From: a virus
IMG/VR virus record: IMGVR_UViG_3300009702_000785
Location: 62,001-126,000 of that record
DNA: 64,000 nucleotides
Reading direction: 5' to 3' (one strand)
Below are positions 1-9,100 of the stretch, piece by piece. A program made the position numbers and the translations under genes. Below the pieces are notes generated by a model that saw nothing but the letters and a program-made list of their open reading frames with translations, was not told the DNA's origin and made no database searches. The first letter of the stretch is position 1. Each line of letters opens with the position of its first letter.

Positions 1-17
1 GATATGAGTACACCGCA

Positions 18-278
18 ATGAGTAAGAAAAAAAATGGCATCTCTGGTATAGACGAACTTAGCCGACTGCAAAGTAAAGTCGAACAACGGTATCAGTATAT
101 TGCATCACTGAATGGTAGTAAAGTTAATCTCGATGAGATCGGATTAGCACCAGGACCGGTGCTGCATCAGGATGGGGAAACAATGAGCGAAGAGGAAAGT
201 GCACTATTTGAAAAAGACAATCCAAAGGTCGTGGCTTTTCTGCAACACCTGAAACTCAGGTTAGATGATATACTATAG
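18..278 (+). CDS. Small hypothetical protein, 86 aa, start of the tail gene block
   Basis: I do not recognise this protein. It is short, charged and mostly helical-looking, with a Lys-rich start (MSKKKNGISGIDELSRLQSK) and an acidic middle (MSEEESALFEKDN). It has no membrane segment and no signal peptide. The ATG at 18 overlaps a TGA at 19-21 in frame 1 (codons GAT ATG AGT ACA CCG CAA TGA), which looks like the end of an upstream gene cut by the window edge, so an ATGA coupling is likely. The same frame is also open upstream of 18, so a longer form cannot be excluded. It lies 8 bases before the tail-terminator-like gene and is probably co-transcribed. A small connector or assembly role would fit the position but is inference. 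Confidence 0.7.
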   Translation: MSKKKNGISGIDELSRLQSKVEQRYQYIASLNGSKVNLDEIGLAPGPVLHQDGETMSEEESALFEKDNPKVVAFLQHLKLRLDDIL

Positions 279-286
279 GATCAACA

Positions 287-1219
287 ATGGACGCCCTTTC
301 AATACTGAAAGCCTACCGCAAGATTATCGGGCGGTTTATTATCAACAACAGAGAGTTGATTTCACCTACCGTGACTGGCAGCCGTACTATCGAAGTGGAA
401 AGTACGCGCCGCTTTCAGCTGGGTGATAAGATTGCACTGCTGAATCAATCGACTTGGGATGTGGAATTCCATTTGATCGCTGACATACCAGATAGCATAA
501 CCATCACCACAACGCACGACATATCTGCTGTATATCCAGTAACAGGTGATTCATCAACCACTAGTGTTGTCCGCAAAGCAATTGGTGACGGAATGGGGAC
601 CGATGCTTTTATTCAGGCTATTTATCTTGGTGATCCTACGGTTATATCCCACTATCCTGCAATCACGATAGATATGAAGAACAGATCATCAGAATGGATG
701 ACTCTAGAATCTACTAAAGAAAGCTACAACATTGACATCTCGATTTACATAGAGGCGTCACAATACGAAGCACAATTCGAGTTGATGCATGCTTATGTCC
801 ACGCAATCGAGACTGCCCTGTTTAGGTCGTTCTATCCTTTGGTTGATCCATACAACTCTTCTGATCTAACCCAGACTGTGGTTGAGAACGATACGATATT
901 TCGGATAGAAAACGAGACTGATGGGTTTTTATGTGGAGGAAGCTGGATATGGTTTGAGAGCCTAGATTATCTTGCTTATAACCGTATAAAACAGTATCAA
1001 GGCAACGGTGTGTATGAGACTCTTTTCCCGATTGGGCAACTATTCGATGTAGGAGATGTGGTTATTAGACCTGCTCGCCACATCTTTAATACCTTGGCAC
1101 ATCAAACTCAGTATGGTACGGTGATGAAAGAGACCATGCTGAAGGCTGCGGTAATTTCTCTGAGAGCAGACGAGGAAGTCTGGAGATATACCCCATTCCT
1201 CGATCCATTAACGTTTTGA
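287..1219 (+). CDS. Putative tail terminator / tail completion protein, 310 aa
   Basis: This is a probable structural protein at the head-proximal end of the tail. Residues about 120-180 read as a beta strand (AITIDMKNRSSEWMTLE), a second strand (YNIDISIYIEA), then a long helix (QFELMHAYVHAIETALF). This strand-strand-helix order is typical of tail-terminator or minor tail proteins that cap the tube. The rest is beta-rich, with no membrane segments. An AGGA ribosome site overlaps the upstream stop about 7 bases before the ATG. It sits two genes upstream of the tail tube, where terminators usually lie, with a glycosyltransferase between them. The assignment rests on gene order and secondary-structure pattern, not on a recognised motif. 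A neck or baseplate protein is the main alternative. Confidence 0.45.
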   Translation: MDALSILKAYRKIIGRFIINNRELISPTVTGSRTIEVESTRRFQLGDKIALLNQSTWDVEFHLIADIPDSITITTTHDISAVYPVTGDSSTTSVVRKAIGDGMGTDAFIQAIYLGDPTVISHYPAITIDMKNRSSEWMTLESTKESYNIDISIYIEASQYEAQFELMHAYVHAIETALFRSFYPLVDPYNSSDLTQTVVENDTIFRIENETDGFLCGGSWIWFESLDYLAYNRIKQYQGNGVYETLFPIGQLFDVGDVVIRPARHIFNTLAHQTQYGTVMKETMLKAAVISLRADEEVWRYTPFLDPLTF

Positions 1220-1241
1220 TGAGTTTGATTAGGAGATTGAA

Positions 1242-2468
1242 ATGAAAGTACTTGTAATTGGTTTGTCGCCGTATCTGACAACATCACGTAGTAAGGTAGC
1301 AGCTCTGGTAATGAGGTATCTATATGTAAAAGGTGTTGAAGTTGCTGGTGCAGCGTGGGCACACGATACATCCTTCTTCATACCTGATGAGGAAGGCCAT
1401 CTGACATATGAATTCGACATTAAGGATCATGGAACTCACAACATTCCGTTGAAGACATTTAGCCGTGGAGACAAAGAATCTGTCGAGATATATGAGATTA
1501 TGGAGCAACTTCATCCTGATCTGGTCATCACTGTAGGAGATTATGGTGACTTTGCCTATATGAAAGCAGTCAAGATGTTTTATAACAAGCCATTCAAATG
1601 GCTGTTCCTATTGATGAACTATTCTGCCCCAATTAATGAAAATGAACACGAGCTTATTGAAAACGCCGATGGAGTTATGTGCACAAGTCAGTTTGGATAC
1701 GATACGGTCAAAAATTTGTATGTAAAAGAACTGATAGATATAACTTATCTGGGTTGTAACCGCAAAACATTCCATTTAATGGACGAAGGTAAAGAAAATG
1801 ACGACAAGTTCAGAGTTATGGCTAGTGGCAAGTGCCATCAGGTTGATAATCTGCCGATAGTGATGGAAGCAGTTGCTCAGGCAAGACAAAAGAATCCTGA
1901 CATCGAATTATACGTCTATACCAACTTGCACGACCGTGGAGACTACGATCTAGAGCTTATTAAGAGCCGTTTTGACCCACAGGATGAGTTTATTAGGTTC
2001 CCAGATAAATTTGTGTCCCTGTATGAAGGAGTCACCGATCAGGAGTTGGCTAATGAAATGCGAAGGGCGGATTTGTATATTTCTGTACCTTTGGTATCTG
2101 CGACTTCGATGGCTTCCTTCGATGCTATCTCTTGTGGATGCTTGCCTCTTCTAAGCGATTGTGGTTCTAATAGTAATTTAGCAGGTATTCTAGCAGAATG
2201 TTCGGAAGGATATACAGCAGAGGACTTTCTAGTTCCCTGTGTGAAGCTAATGTCTGCGGCTAGCTCGTACTTGTACGTTTGCGATCCGTGCCAGATGTCT
2301 GAAAAGATTTTGGCTGCATCCAAAACGTATAAAAAGGTTGCAGGAAGGAAGCCGAATTTTGAGGAATTTACAAAGGGATATAACCGTGAAGGATTCCTCA
2401 AGAAGCTGTCGCAAATGATTGATAGCGTGGAGGAATCAGATCACGTTGTCTGTTTAGAAACAGTTTAG
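1242..2468 (+). CDS. GT-B fold glycosyltransferase (GT4-like), 408 aa
   Basis: This is a likely nucleotide-sugar dependent glycosyltransferase. The N-terminal Rossmann half begins MKVLVIGLSP, and residues about 85-130 carry LVITVGDYGDFAYMKAVK and KWLFLLMNYSAPI. The C-terminal half holds a donor-site segment (RFPDKFVSLYEGVTDQELAN) and SATSMASFDAISCGCLPLLS, which matches the usual E-x7-E region of GT4 enzymes, although the Glu pair is degenerate (S and D). Length is normal for the family. No signal peptide or membrane segment is seen, so it should act in the cytoplasm. It lies between tail-terminator-like and tail tube genes and ends in TAG, with the next ORF in the same frame. It could modify tail proteins or host surface sugars; donor and acceptor are unknown. 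Confidence 0.8.
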   Translation: MKVLVIGLSPYLTTSRSKVAALVMRYLYVKGVEVAGAAWAHDTSFFIPDEEGHLTYEFDIKDHGTHNIPLKTFSRGDKESVEIYEIMEQLHPDLVITVGDYGDFAYMKAVKMFYNKPFKWLFLLMNYSAPINENEHELIENADGVMCTSQFGYDTVKNLYVKELIDITYLGCNRKTFHLMDEGKENDDKFRVMASGKCHQVDNLPIVMEAVAQARQKNPDIELYVYTNLHDRGDYDLELIKSRFDPQDEFIRFPDKFVSLYEGVTDQELANEMRRADLYISVPLVSATSMASFDAISCGCLPLLSDCGSNSNLAGILAECSEGYTAEDFLVPCVKLMSAASSYLYVCDPCQMSEKILAASKTYKKVAGRKPNFEEFTKGYNREGFLKKLSQMIDSVEESDHVVCLETV

Positions 2469-2477
2469 GAGAAGATA

Positions 2478-2924
2478 ATGGCAGCAATACTGGTGGAAAA
2501 TTACCAAAATATAACTGCATTCTACGCCGTGGCACAGACGCAGACGGTTGGACTTGCAGATTACTACTATAATGCGGCAGTCGAGATTCTGTTACTCAAC
2601 GACTTTGAGCCGGAGCTGGACTTGCTGGAGCCGTTTTACAATGCGTACATTGCTGCTCAATCAGCTTTCGTTACGCCTCCGACGGCGATTATTAACGCAG
2701 TTGGATCGTTACAACGTCACGTCCTGAATAGGGCACGTACCACATTGGAAGTGGCTTTCACAAATATCAACGCGTGGATCGATGCTGACGGCACTAACAC
2801 CTACTTGACCGCACCCGGCGTCGGACGATCCGGTGATGTAAACACTGCGTTCCAGGTAGAAAGTGATTTTGCAAGCCTGTCCGGCCAGGCCGGGTTTACA
2901 ATTGATCCGTTGAATATCGCGTAA
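2478..2924 (+). CDS. Small tail-region protein of unknown function, 148 aa
   Basis: I do not recognise this protein. It is neutral, Ala/Asn/Tyr-rich and mainly helical for residues 1-100 (YYNAAVEILLLNDFEPELD, SLQRHVLNRARTTLEVAF), with a Gly/Thr-rich C-terminal third (YLTAPGVGRSGDVNTAFQVE). No transmembrane segment is convincing. The ribosome site AGGAG (2467-2471) overlaps the stop of the glycosyltransferase gene and sits 6 bases before the ATG, so independent initiation is well supported even though both ORFs share a frame across the TAG. It lies directly before the tail tube gene, so a minor tail or completion role is plausible but unproven. Confidence 0.75.
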   Translation: MAAILVENYQNITAFYAVAQTQTVGLADYYYNAAVEILLLNDFEPELDLLEPFYNAYIAAQSAFVTPPTAIINAVGSLQRHVLNRARTTLEVAFTNINAWIDADGTNTYLTAPGVGRSGDVNTAFQVESDFASLSGQAGFTIDPLNIA

Positions 2925-2947
2925 TTCGATTTGGAGGAGGACGATAA

Positions 2948-4132
2948 ATGCCAGTTGTAGCAGACACTATTTGCACCAGCACGCAAGAGACCAATACTGG
3001 TCGCGCTAACTTAATTGCCCCAGACCCCACCGGTCATTTTGCAAATATGGGTTGGGTCGGCTATGTCTGGTTTCAAAGCAACAAGCTGGGAGCCAACAAC
3101 ATTCTACGTGTTACCGGAGCAGATGTTAATCTGGCTCAAGAGGTAACCAAGCCGGATGTTATTGATGGACGTATTGATCCGTCTGTCTACCAGTTGGGGC
3201 CAAAGATTGTTGAAGGTACTCTTAATATGCCTTTGATCGCAGATACGCAAGACCCCGAAAACTGGACAGGTCGTGATTGTCCAGAGATTGAAGACCTTAC
3301 AGGTCTTGCCGCTTCGGTACTGAACAATGTTTGGTGCTGGGCAACTGCTCGTGGTAGTCAGGGTCGCCTTCTGTATGACGATGCGAAGTTGCTTATTCGT
3401 TATGCGAACCATGCAGGTTTCTCTTTTGATAGCTGTGTTATCAATACATACGATTTGAACGTAGCTCAGTCTGATATGGTAACAACTGACATTAATGTCA
3501 TTGGTCGTGGTCGTGAGCAGTCGCAAACAACAACTGGAAATATTCAGTATGCCGAAGAGCCGATCATTACAGATTTCTTGGCTCCTGCTCGTGTCCTGAC
3601 GTGGAACGACGTAACCGTTAACGGTATTCGTGGTTGCCGTCTGAATGGGCAGAACTTGTTCTTCTCAAATCAGGTCAGAGAATTCAGCATGTCGATCAAC
3701 AACAATGCTGACCGATTCTACACCCTATGTGGATCACTCTTCCCAGTTGATGTTAACGTAGGAAAGCGGGAGATTACTGGCTCGCTGACCCTAATGGGTT
3801 TGCAAGACAGATTGCGTGACCTGGCTGAGACCAACCCTGAGCGTTTCACAGAAAAGAACGAAATACGTTTGGCTTTCTATCTGGGTAATGACCGCTTCGC
3901 CGGTGATGCAGGGTTCACTCCTCGTGATTGGACCGAAGATACGGACGATGCATCTAGCTTGGGAGCCATTTGGTCTAAGAGAATTCAAGGTGTCGTGTTC
4001 CAGATCGAAGAGATGAGCATGACCAATGAATTATTTGAAACAACGGTTGCCTGGCACGCCATGGCAGATGATCAGTCCGGCTACGAGGCATTTACGCCTC
4101 AAACCAGTCCGTCTTTCCCAGCATGGTCGTAA
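2948..4132 (+). CDS. Major tail tube protein, 394 aa
   Basis: This is a probable tail tube subunit that polymerises around the tape measure. The C-terminal half shows the tube-protein pattern: an antiparallel beta segment (QVREFSMSINNNADRFYTLC), then VNVGKREITGSLTLMGLQ, a short helix, and NEIRLAFYLGNDRF. The GSLTL strand between polar loops recurs in siphophage tube families. The N-terminal half is an added beta-rich domain, so at 394 residues it is longer than minimal tube proteins of about 150-250. A strong GGAGGAGG ribosome site precedes the ATG, as expected for a highly expressed structural gene. A terminator follows immediately, closing the unit. Position before the chaperone-like pair and the tape measure is canonical. 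Confidence 0.7.
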   Translation: MPVVADTICTSTQETNTGRANLIAPDPTGHFANMGWVGYVWFQSNKLGANNILRVTGADVNLAQEVTKPDVIDGRIDPSVYQLGPKIVEGTLNMPLIADTQDPENWTGRDCPEIEDLTGLAASVLNNVWCWATARGSQGRLLYDDAKLLIRYANHAGFSFDSCVINTYDLNVAQSDMVTTDINVIGRGREQSQTTTGNIQYAEEPIITDFLAPARVLTWNDVTVNGIRGCRLNGQNLFFSNQVREFSMSINNNADRFYTLCGSLFPVDVNVGKREITGSLTLMGLQDRLRDLAETNPERFTEKNEIRLAFYLGNDRFAGDAGFTPRDWTEDTDDASSLGAIWSKRIQGVVFQIEEMSMTNELFETTVAWHAMADDQSGYEAFTPQTSPSFPAWS

Positions 4133-4140
4133 TGAATACC

Positions 4141-4179
4141 AAGAGAGGGCGGGAATAATCCCACCCTCTCTTGTTTTTC
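4141..4179 (+). terminator. Rho-independent terminator after the tail tube gene
   Basis: A GC-rich stem of 13 positions per arm (4141-4153 pairing with 4160-4172, one C/A mismatch) closes a 6-base AATAAT loop and is followed by GTTTTTC. It starts 8 bases after the tail tube stop codon. It is the only clear intrinsic terminator I found in the window and separates the tail tube unit from the promoter downstream. Confidence 0.9.
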
Positions 4180-4187
4180 TATATACG

Positions 4188-4220
4188 TTCACATTTACAT
4201 CCCACAAGTGTATAATATGA
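4188..4220 (+). promoter_or_regulatory. Sigma70-like promoter for the chaperone / tape measure unit
   Basis: TTCACA (4188-4193, five of six to the -35 consensus) and TATAAT (4211-4216, perfect -10) are 17 bases apart. The predicted start near 4223 leaves a leader of about 25 bases with a GAGGA ribosome site (4236-4240) before the ATG at 4248. The core AAGTGTATAATATGA (4206-4220) recurs exactly at 22890-22904. Use of the host housekeeping polymerase, possibly with a phage factor, is inferred. Confidence 0.85.
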
Positions 4221-4247
4221 CACCGAATTTGCAATGAGGAATGTACT

Positions 4248-4751
4248 ATGTCTATTATTCTAGACCCGAACAAACAGTTGATTGCTATCGACTCGTATTA
4301 TATCCAGAAGAAAAAGATTCACGGAAACTCAATCTTTCACTTCATCAAAAGTAAGGATGAATTGGAATATTGGCAGGACAAGGAATATATTCTTGAGAGC
4401 AACGTCCCGAAAGACGAAAATGGGAAACCTACCGTCCCAGCAGACAAAATAATCAACATCTTGCAGACGCATTGGAAGCCATTATCCTGGCGAGATCAGA
4501 ATACAGTTTTTACCAAGTCTGTGAGACAAGTCCAGAGGCCAGATGGTTCTTTTTCAGCAGAGATAGATACCATCGCCTATAGGGACCAAAAGCTCAAGAC
4601 TTGTCTCAAGAAGTGGAATGAGAAGAGTGAAGATGGACAAGTATTAGAAGTATCTGACGGTCTCATTGACAACCTTAACCCTGTGGTCGCTCAAGAATTA
4701 TTGTCAGCCTTTGAAAAGGTTACTGAGCCTAGTGAGGATGACTTAAAATAG
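4248..4751 (+). CDS. Putative tail assembly chaperone, short form (G-like), 167 aa
   Basis: This is a probable tail assembly chaperone. It lies between tail tube and tape measure, the standard position, and is a paralogue of the next gene. Shared blocks include WKPLSWRDQN against WKELSWSEHN, YRDQKLKTCLKKW against YRDGKLKTCLKKL, and PSEDDLK at the end of both homologous regions. It stops exactly where the downstream copy continues into an extra C-terminal domain, so it resembles the short G form of a G/GT pair. It also has a 60-residue N-terminal extension relative to its partner (FHFIKSKDELEYWQDKEYIL). Ribosome site GAGGA has 7-base spacing. The function is inferred from context and paralogy; no slippery heptamer is visible. 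Confidence 0.55.
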   Translation: MSIILDPNKQLIAIDSYYIQKKKIHGNSIFHFIKSKDELEYWQDKEYILESNVPKDENGKPTVPADKIINILQTHWKPLSWRDQNTVFTKSVRQVQRPDGSFSAEIDTIAYRDQKLKTCLKKWNEKSEDGQVLEVSDGLIDNLNPVVAQELLSAFEKVTEPSEDDLK

Positions 4752-4765
4752 AACTTGATACTTAG

Positions 4766-5371
4766 ATGATTATCCTGAATCCAACTCAACTAATTAGTAT
4801 ACCACTGGAATATACTGACACTACAACCAAAGAATCATACGATGTTATTGGATACTGGAAAGAACTATCATGGTCAGAACACAACAGAGTGTACAGTAGA
4901 AGTATTCAAGGAGATAAGCTTGATGGCATCTCATATAGAGATGGGAAATTAAAAACCTGTCTTAAGAAGCTAATAGTTGGTGATGAACATGTTGATCTCG
5001 ATGATGATGTGATTGATAATTTGCCTTCTAAATTGGCAGGTGATTTATTAAATTCTTTTGAGAGACACTTTGATCCATCAGAAGATGATTTGAAACAATT
5101 AGAATCGGTATCATATGCCTTCTTCAAAGGACAGCATATCCAAGGGATGATACCGCAATACTTGTATGAACATCTACTGGCCCATCACTACGGTTGGTCG
5201 TTGTCCGAAATACGGTCAATGAGCAATTACGATTTCCAGGTGCATCTAAGAGTATGTCTTGTAAGGGAACGGATAGAGAACGAGTTCAGAGTAAACCTGG
5301 CTGGCGGAAAGCCAGGTGGAGGTAGTACCGTCAACAAAAGGTTTGACCCACTTAAGGGTGACTTTGTTTAG
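4766..5371 (+). CDS. Putative tail assembly chaperone, long form (GT-like), 201 aa
   Basis: This is the paralogue of the preceding gene, extended at the C-terminus. Residues about 25-115 align with the upstream copy (WKELSWSEHNRVY, ISYRDGKLKTCLKKL, DDVIDNLPSKLAGDLLNSFE, DPSEDDLK). Residues 116-201 add a second domain (YLYEHLLAHHYGWSLSEIRS, then MSNYDFQVHLRVCLVRER) that would act as the T-like part contacting the tape measure. It starts 14 bases after the upstream stop with no convincing ribosome site, so translational coupling is likely. It lies in the -1 frame of the upstream gene, but a TAG (4763-4765) right before its ATG rules out a simple frameshift fusion. The C-terminal tail is Gly-rich (NLAGGKPGGGSTVN). 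Confidence 0.55.
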   Translation: MIILNPTQLISIPLEYTDTTTKESYDVIGYWKELSWSEHNRVYSRSIQGDKLDGISYRDGKLKTCLKKLIVGDEHVDLDDDVIDNLPSKLAGDLLNSFERHFDPSEDDLKQLESVSYAFFKGQHIQGMIPQYLYEHLLAHHYGWSLSEIRSMSNYDFQVHLRVCLVRERIENEFRVNLAGGKPGGGSTVNKRFDPLKGDFV

Positions 5372-5380
5372 GAGTGAATC

Positions 5381-5758
5381 ATGGATATTTTTGTAAGAGA
5401 ATCGGATACCGTAAACGTCAGCGTTTACGCCTGGGACAACCCAGAAACCAAGGACATTGCTGCCAGCATCGATGAAGCAGATGTACCCGCAGGACTAGAT
5501 GCTCAGATAATCAAGTGTGTATTTAGAAGACCCACATACCAAGATACTAACGGTATCTTGCGTAGTGCTAGTATAACTGGTGATATGACTGGAAGTCCAG
5601 ATATGATGGCTTTCCAAGATGCGATCATTAGGACGCTGCTTCTGTCTGTAACCCAGGGTGATACAACTACCGATATGCGCCAGGTAAAAATAAATTCATT
5701 ACATCCAAATATCGCAAGAGCAGCGATAGCTGGAGTATTGGATAAAGTAACGATCTAA
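5381..5758 (+). CDS. Small tail-region protein, 125 aa
   Basis: I do not recognise this protein. It is acidic and soluble, with a beta-rich N-terminus (MDIFVRESDTVNVSVYAW), a central strand (IIKCVFRRPTY) and an Ala-rich helical C-terminus (HPNIARAAIAGVLDKVTI). No membrane segment is present. It starts 9 bases after the chaperone-like gene stop, with a GGAG ribosome site overlapping that stop region. Between tail chaperones and tape measure, small accessory tail proteins are common, but nothing here identifies a function. Confidence 0.75.
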   Translation: MDIFVRESDTVNVSVYAWDNPETKDIAASIDEADVPAGLDAQIIKCVFRRPTYQDTNGILRSASITGDMTGSPDMMAFQDAIIRTLLLSVTQGDTTTDMRQVKINSLHPNIARAAIAGVLDKVTI

Positions 5759-5796
5759 AACAAGGTATCCGGGTTGTAGCATGGGTATATTACATT

Positions 5797-6099
5797 ATGG
5801 ATGATAAACGTGCACAATTTCTGCCAGAAGAGGAAACCAGAGAGTTTAATCCTAAGCCTAAAACTCCAGAGCAACTTGCTAAAGAAGAAGCCGAGGCACG
5901 GAAGACTCTGAAAAACAAATGGCGGGACTTCACCACATTCACTCGAAGTGTCTGGGATAACCCACACGAAACAAATGTTGACTGGCATAGACAAAATGCT
6001 GAGCGACTGAAGCGGGGTAGAGGTGGTCGCAAACTCAACTGGTTCGAATTGGCCAAACTCACTCCAGAACTCAGAAGTCTATACGGTAAAATGAGATAA
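5797..6099 (+). CDS. Small charged protein before the tape measure, 100 aa
   Basis: I do not recognise this protein. It is very hydrophilic, with a Glu/Lys-rich helical segment (PEQLAKEEAEARKTLKNK), a central aromatic stretch (RDFTTFTRSVWDNPHETN) and a basic Gly/Arg run (RLKRGRGGRKLNWFELAKL). The ATG at 5797 lacks a clear ribosome site; the 38-base gap before it contains a TATATT but no matching -35, so I do not call a promoter. It ends 8 bases before the tape measure and belongs to the same unit. A tape measure partner or assembly factor is possible but unsupported by any motif. Confidence 0.7.
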   Translation: MDDKRAQFLPEEETREFNPKPKTPEQLAKEEAEARKTLKNKWRDFTTFTRSVWDNPHETNVDWHRQNAERLKRGRGGRKLNWFELAKLTPELRSLYGKMR

Positions 6100-6107
6100 T
6101 CTAAGTC

Positions 6108-9100
6108 ATGGCTGATCTAGACCCCATCGAACGTAAGTTAATTCTTAATATTGAAGAACATTTGGCCGGAGCGCTAAAGGCTGCGGGTGAGCTACGTGCT
6201 GTTGGAGATGCCGCCAAGAAAGCCAGCGCTGGTCTAGACAAATACATTAAGACCGTCGAAAAGGCTGCTAACGAGGGTAATAAGGCCGCAAAAGCCTGGA
6301 TGCACATGGTAGGATCAGCCAAGTTACTGACTCAGGCTACACGGCGAGTTGGGGCTGCCTTTGTAGCTTCTACAGGTATTCTATCTAAGTTATGGGATAG
6401 CTTGGTCAAGAATAACCAAGCGTTCATGGACCTGACTTTGGTTTCAATGAATACATCAAATGTAGTCGCACGACTACAGGCCACGGTGGACAAATCACGG
6501 GGAAGTTTTGATCAGGCAGCAACTTCATATCGAGATGCCGCAGAAGCATTAAGTACATTCAAAGGACAGAGTATCGACGTTGCAACAGCCTTAGAGTCGA
6601 TTCCAGACTTCAAGAAAAAGTTTGCGAGCGTATTTGAAACTCTATCACAGAAGACTGGTCAAGATACCGCTCAAGCTCTCCTCAGCGAGTTACAAGGTTT
6701 TGGTTTGGCAGGTTTCCAGGTTGAAAAAGCACTATCTATTCTTTCCAAAGGGACAAAAAAGTCCGGGGCAGAACTCGTACAGTTTGTTGGGAACATTGAT
6801 CCAGCCAACGTCGCATTAGCAAGATGGGCCAACGAGATATCTAACGCTTTTGCAGGAATGAATGAGCCTCTATCTAAGTCTGTGGCAGATTGGAAGGCAT
6901 TTTGGTCACGACTTACCACGATGTTTGAGCAATTTGGAACAAAGTTATTTGCATCTGTTGGTGAAAAACTGCCACGTTTATTTGCAAATATAGAAAGTCA
7001 TTACCCTGCAATCATTACGGGAGTTGGCAAGGCTATTGACTGGCTATCGTCACATACAGATGAATTGGTTGATATATTCAACGAAGTAATCAATGCTATC
7101 TCGGCATCAATTGAATGGTTCTCTAATCTTGGTACGACCATGAAGGTTATAATTGGTTTAGGAGCCGGGTCAGCGCTATTACCTGGATTTGCTCCTGCAT
7201 TGCTATCTATTGCTGGAGGAGCGATCTCTCTAGGTAAGCATCTATTAGGGTTATCTAGCATTTTGTTAGGGCCAATCACCTCTTCATTCGCTAGTGTTGC
7301 AAAGTCGTTGCCGTTCGCAACTACTGCAATGAAAGTATTTGGCGTTGCCTCTAAGGTTGCTACAACCATTCTTGGGCCTCTGGGAATCGCCATAGGTGCA
7401 GCATATCTAGCCTTCGATCAGTTTAAAACTTGGTACAGTAAAGGCCCTGACTCCACTTGGGGCGAGAAGCTTATGGACTGGTGGTCTGATTATGACGATA
7501 AACTCGATAAGATTAATAAAAAGCACATTAAGTATGAACGGTCGTGGTTAGGATTTGGTAACAAAGAAGTTAGTAACGTAGATGCGGAGAAAGAAATCTT
7601 TAAGCGCAAAAAAGATATGGGTACATTAGCTCCTGACGAGCAAACTTTTGAAGAGTTCTATAAGAAGCGCCAGAAGATATTACAGGACAGTGATGCTCGC
7701 AACATTAAAAGAAACAAAGATAGAATTGCGGCAGAGAAGAAGACACAAGAAGAAATCACAAATGCTGCTACCAAGGCTGCTGATGAACAAAATAAGCGTG
7801 CTGAAGAATCTCAGAAGAAGATTCAGGGAAGTAAAGGCATTGATATTGGGGTAAAATTTGGTACTTCTGCTACTGCAAGTATGGATGAATTCAACCGGGC
7901 TTGGGCAAAAGCCCTGTCGATGGCAGACAAAGACGATTTGTCGCAGGCAGTGGCAACACTTGCCATTGCTGGTGACAAGTGGAAATCCATGCTACCTGAT
8001 ATGGAGGGAGCAGAAAGTTCAGCCCAACACCTTAGTAGTTTAATAGAGACTATGGGGCCGAGTCCGCAGATGCGACAAGCCGCATCTGAGCAGGCAGCTT
8101 ATATTACGTCGATGGTTCCGCAGTGGAAGAAGTTAGCTGATATACAAGTGGCTGCTGCCAAGGCTGAAGTGGCGGCGGCCGAAACGGGTATGGCTCGCGA
8201 AGCTGCTAAAAAACGACTCTCCGCAGAGATGGCAAAACAAGCCAAGGTTGCAGAGATGATACGAATCTCGACTGAGTTGACGACCAAAGCAAATGAAAAG
8301 AGTGCCGAAGTTGAAGACCTCAGAGTGCAGGCTTCTAAGACCACGCTTCAGATCGCTCAGGGAATATATGGAGCCGCAGGTCTATCGGTCAAGGCTCAAA
8401 TGAATGTTGTCGAAGGTTTGCAGAAAGAGAAAGAATACCTCAAGGCCGCACATAGAGAAATCCTCAAGAAGATAGCTGATGGCGATCACACTATTGTCAC
8501 TCAAGAAAAAGAATTAACACTGCGTAATAAGATACTCAGTGTAACTGCTGATCAAGTTAACATGCTCAAGGAGCTACGTGACGGTTATCTGTCTGCCGTA
8601 CAAGCACAGGCATTTGGGGCGGGTAAGTTTGAGAAGATCATCATAGCTCAGGAGAAAAACCTGAGAGCTGGTTTGGATAAAGGTATGGTAAAGGCCAACT
8701 TCCTTTTGGGTACTGTTGGTGAGGCTGCCAAGCTAAGTGATGTACCTATAGCCAGATTTAGCTCTGGTGGCTACGGACTAGAAAAACTTGGCGGCGGCAT
8801 GATGACTGACGATGATACCAAGAAGTGGCAAAAAGAGCTTATAAAAAACATACCTGGTGCAATCAGTAAGGCTGCTGCTGCTGCTGCTACTCAAATTACT
8901 TTTGAATCTATGGACCAACTCGATTCCTCACTTGGTCAAGTAGATAAATCTGTGGATGCATTTGATGCCGTAGTCAACAAGTCTATTGATTCGATGAAAC
9001 GTTTTGGTGCTACTATGGATCAGAATGCCAGTAGCTCTGTGGTCTTTGGTGAAGCCTTACGATCAGGTAAAGTTCCTGCTGCTGTAACTCCTACAAATCG

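Noticed and set aside
4740-4768. Programmed -1 frameshift joining the two chaperone-like genes
   Set aside because: The second gene is in the -1 frame, but that frame has a TAG at 4763-4765 just before the ATG and no X-XXY-YYZ slippery heptamer is present. Paralogy of the two complete genes explains the pair better.
5759-5796. Promoter in the gap before the 100-aa gene (TATATT at 5786-5791)
   Set aside because: No -35 element at suitable spacing and no match to the shared 15-base core.
8871-8890. Short GCT repeat in the tape measure gene
   Set aside because: Encodes an Ala run in a helical Ala-rich region; ordinary low complexity in a tape measure.
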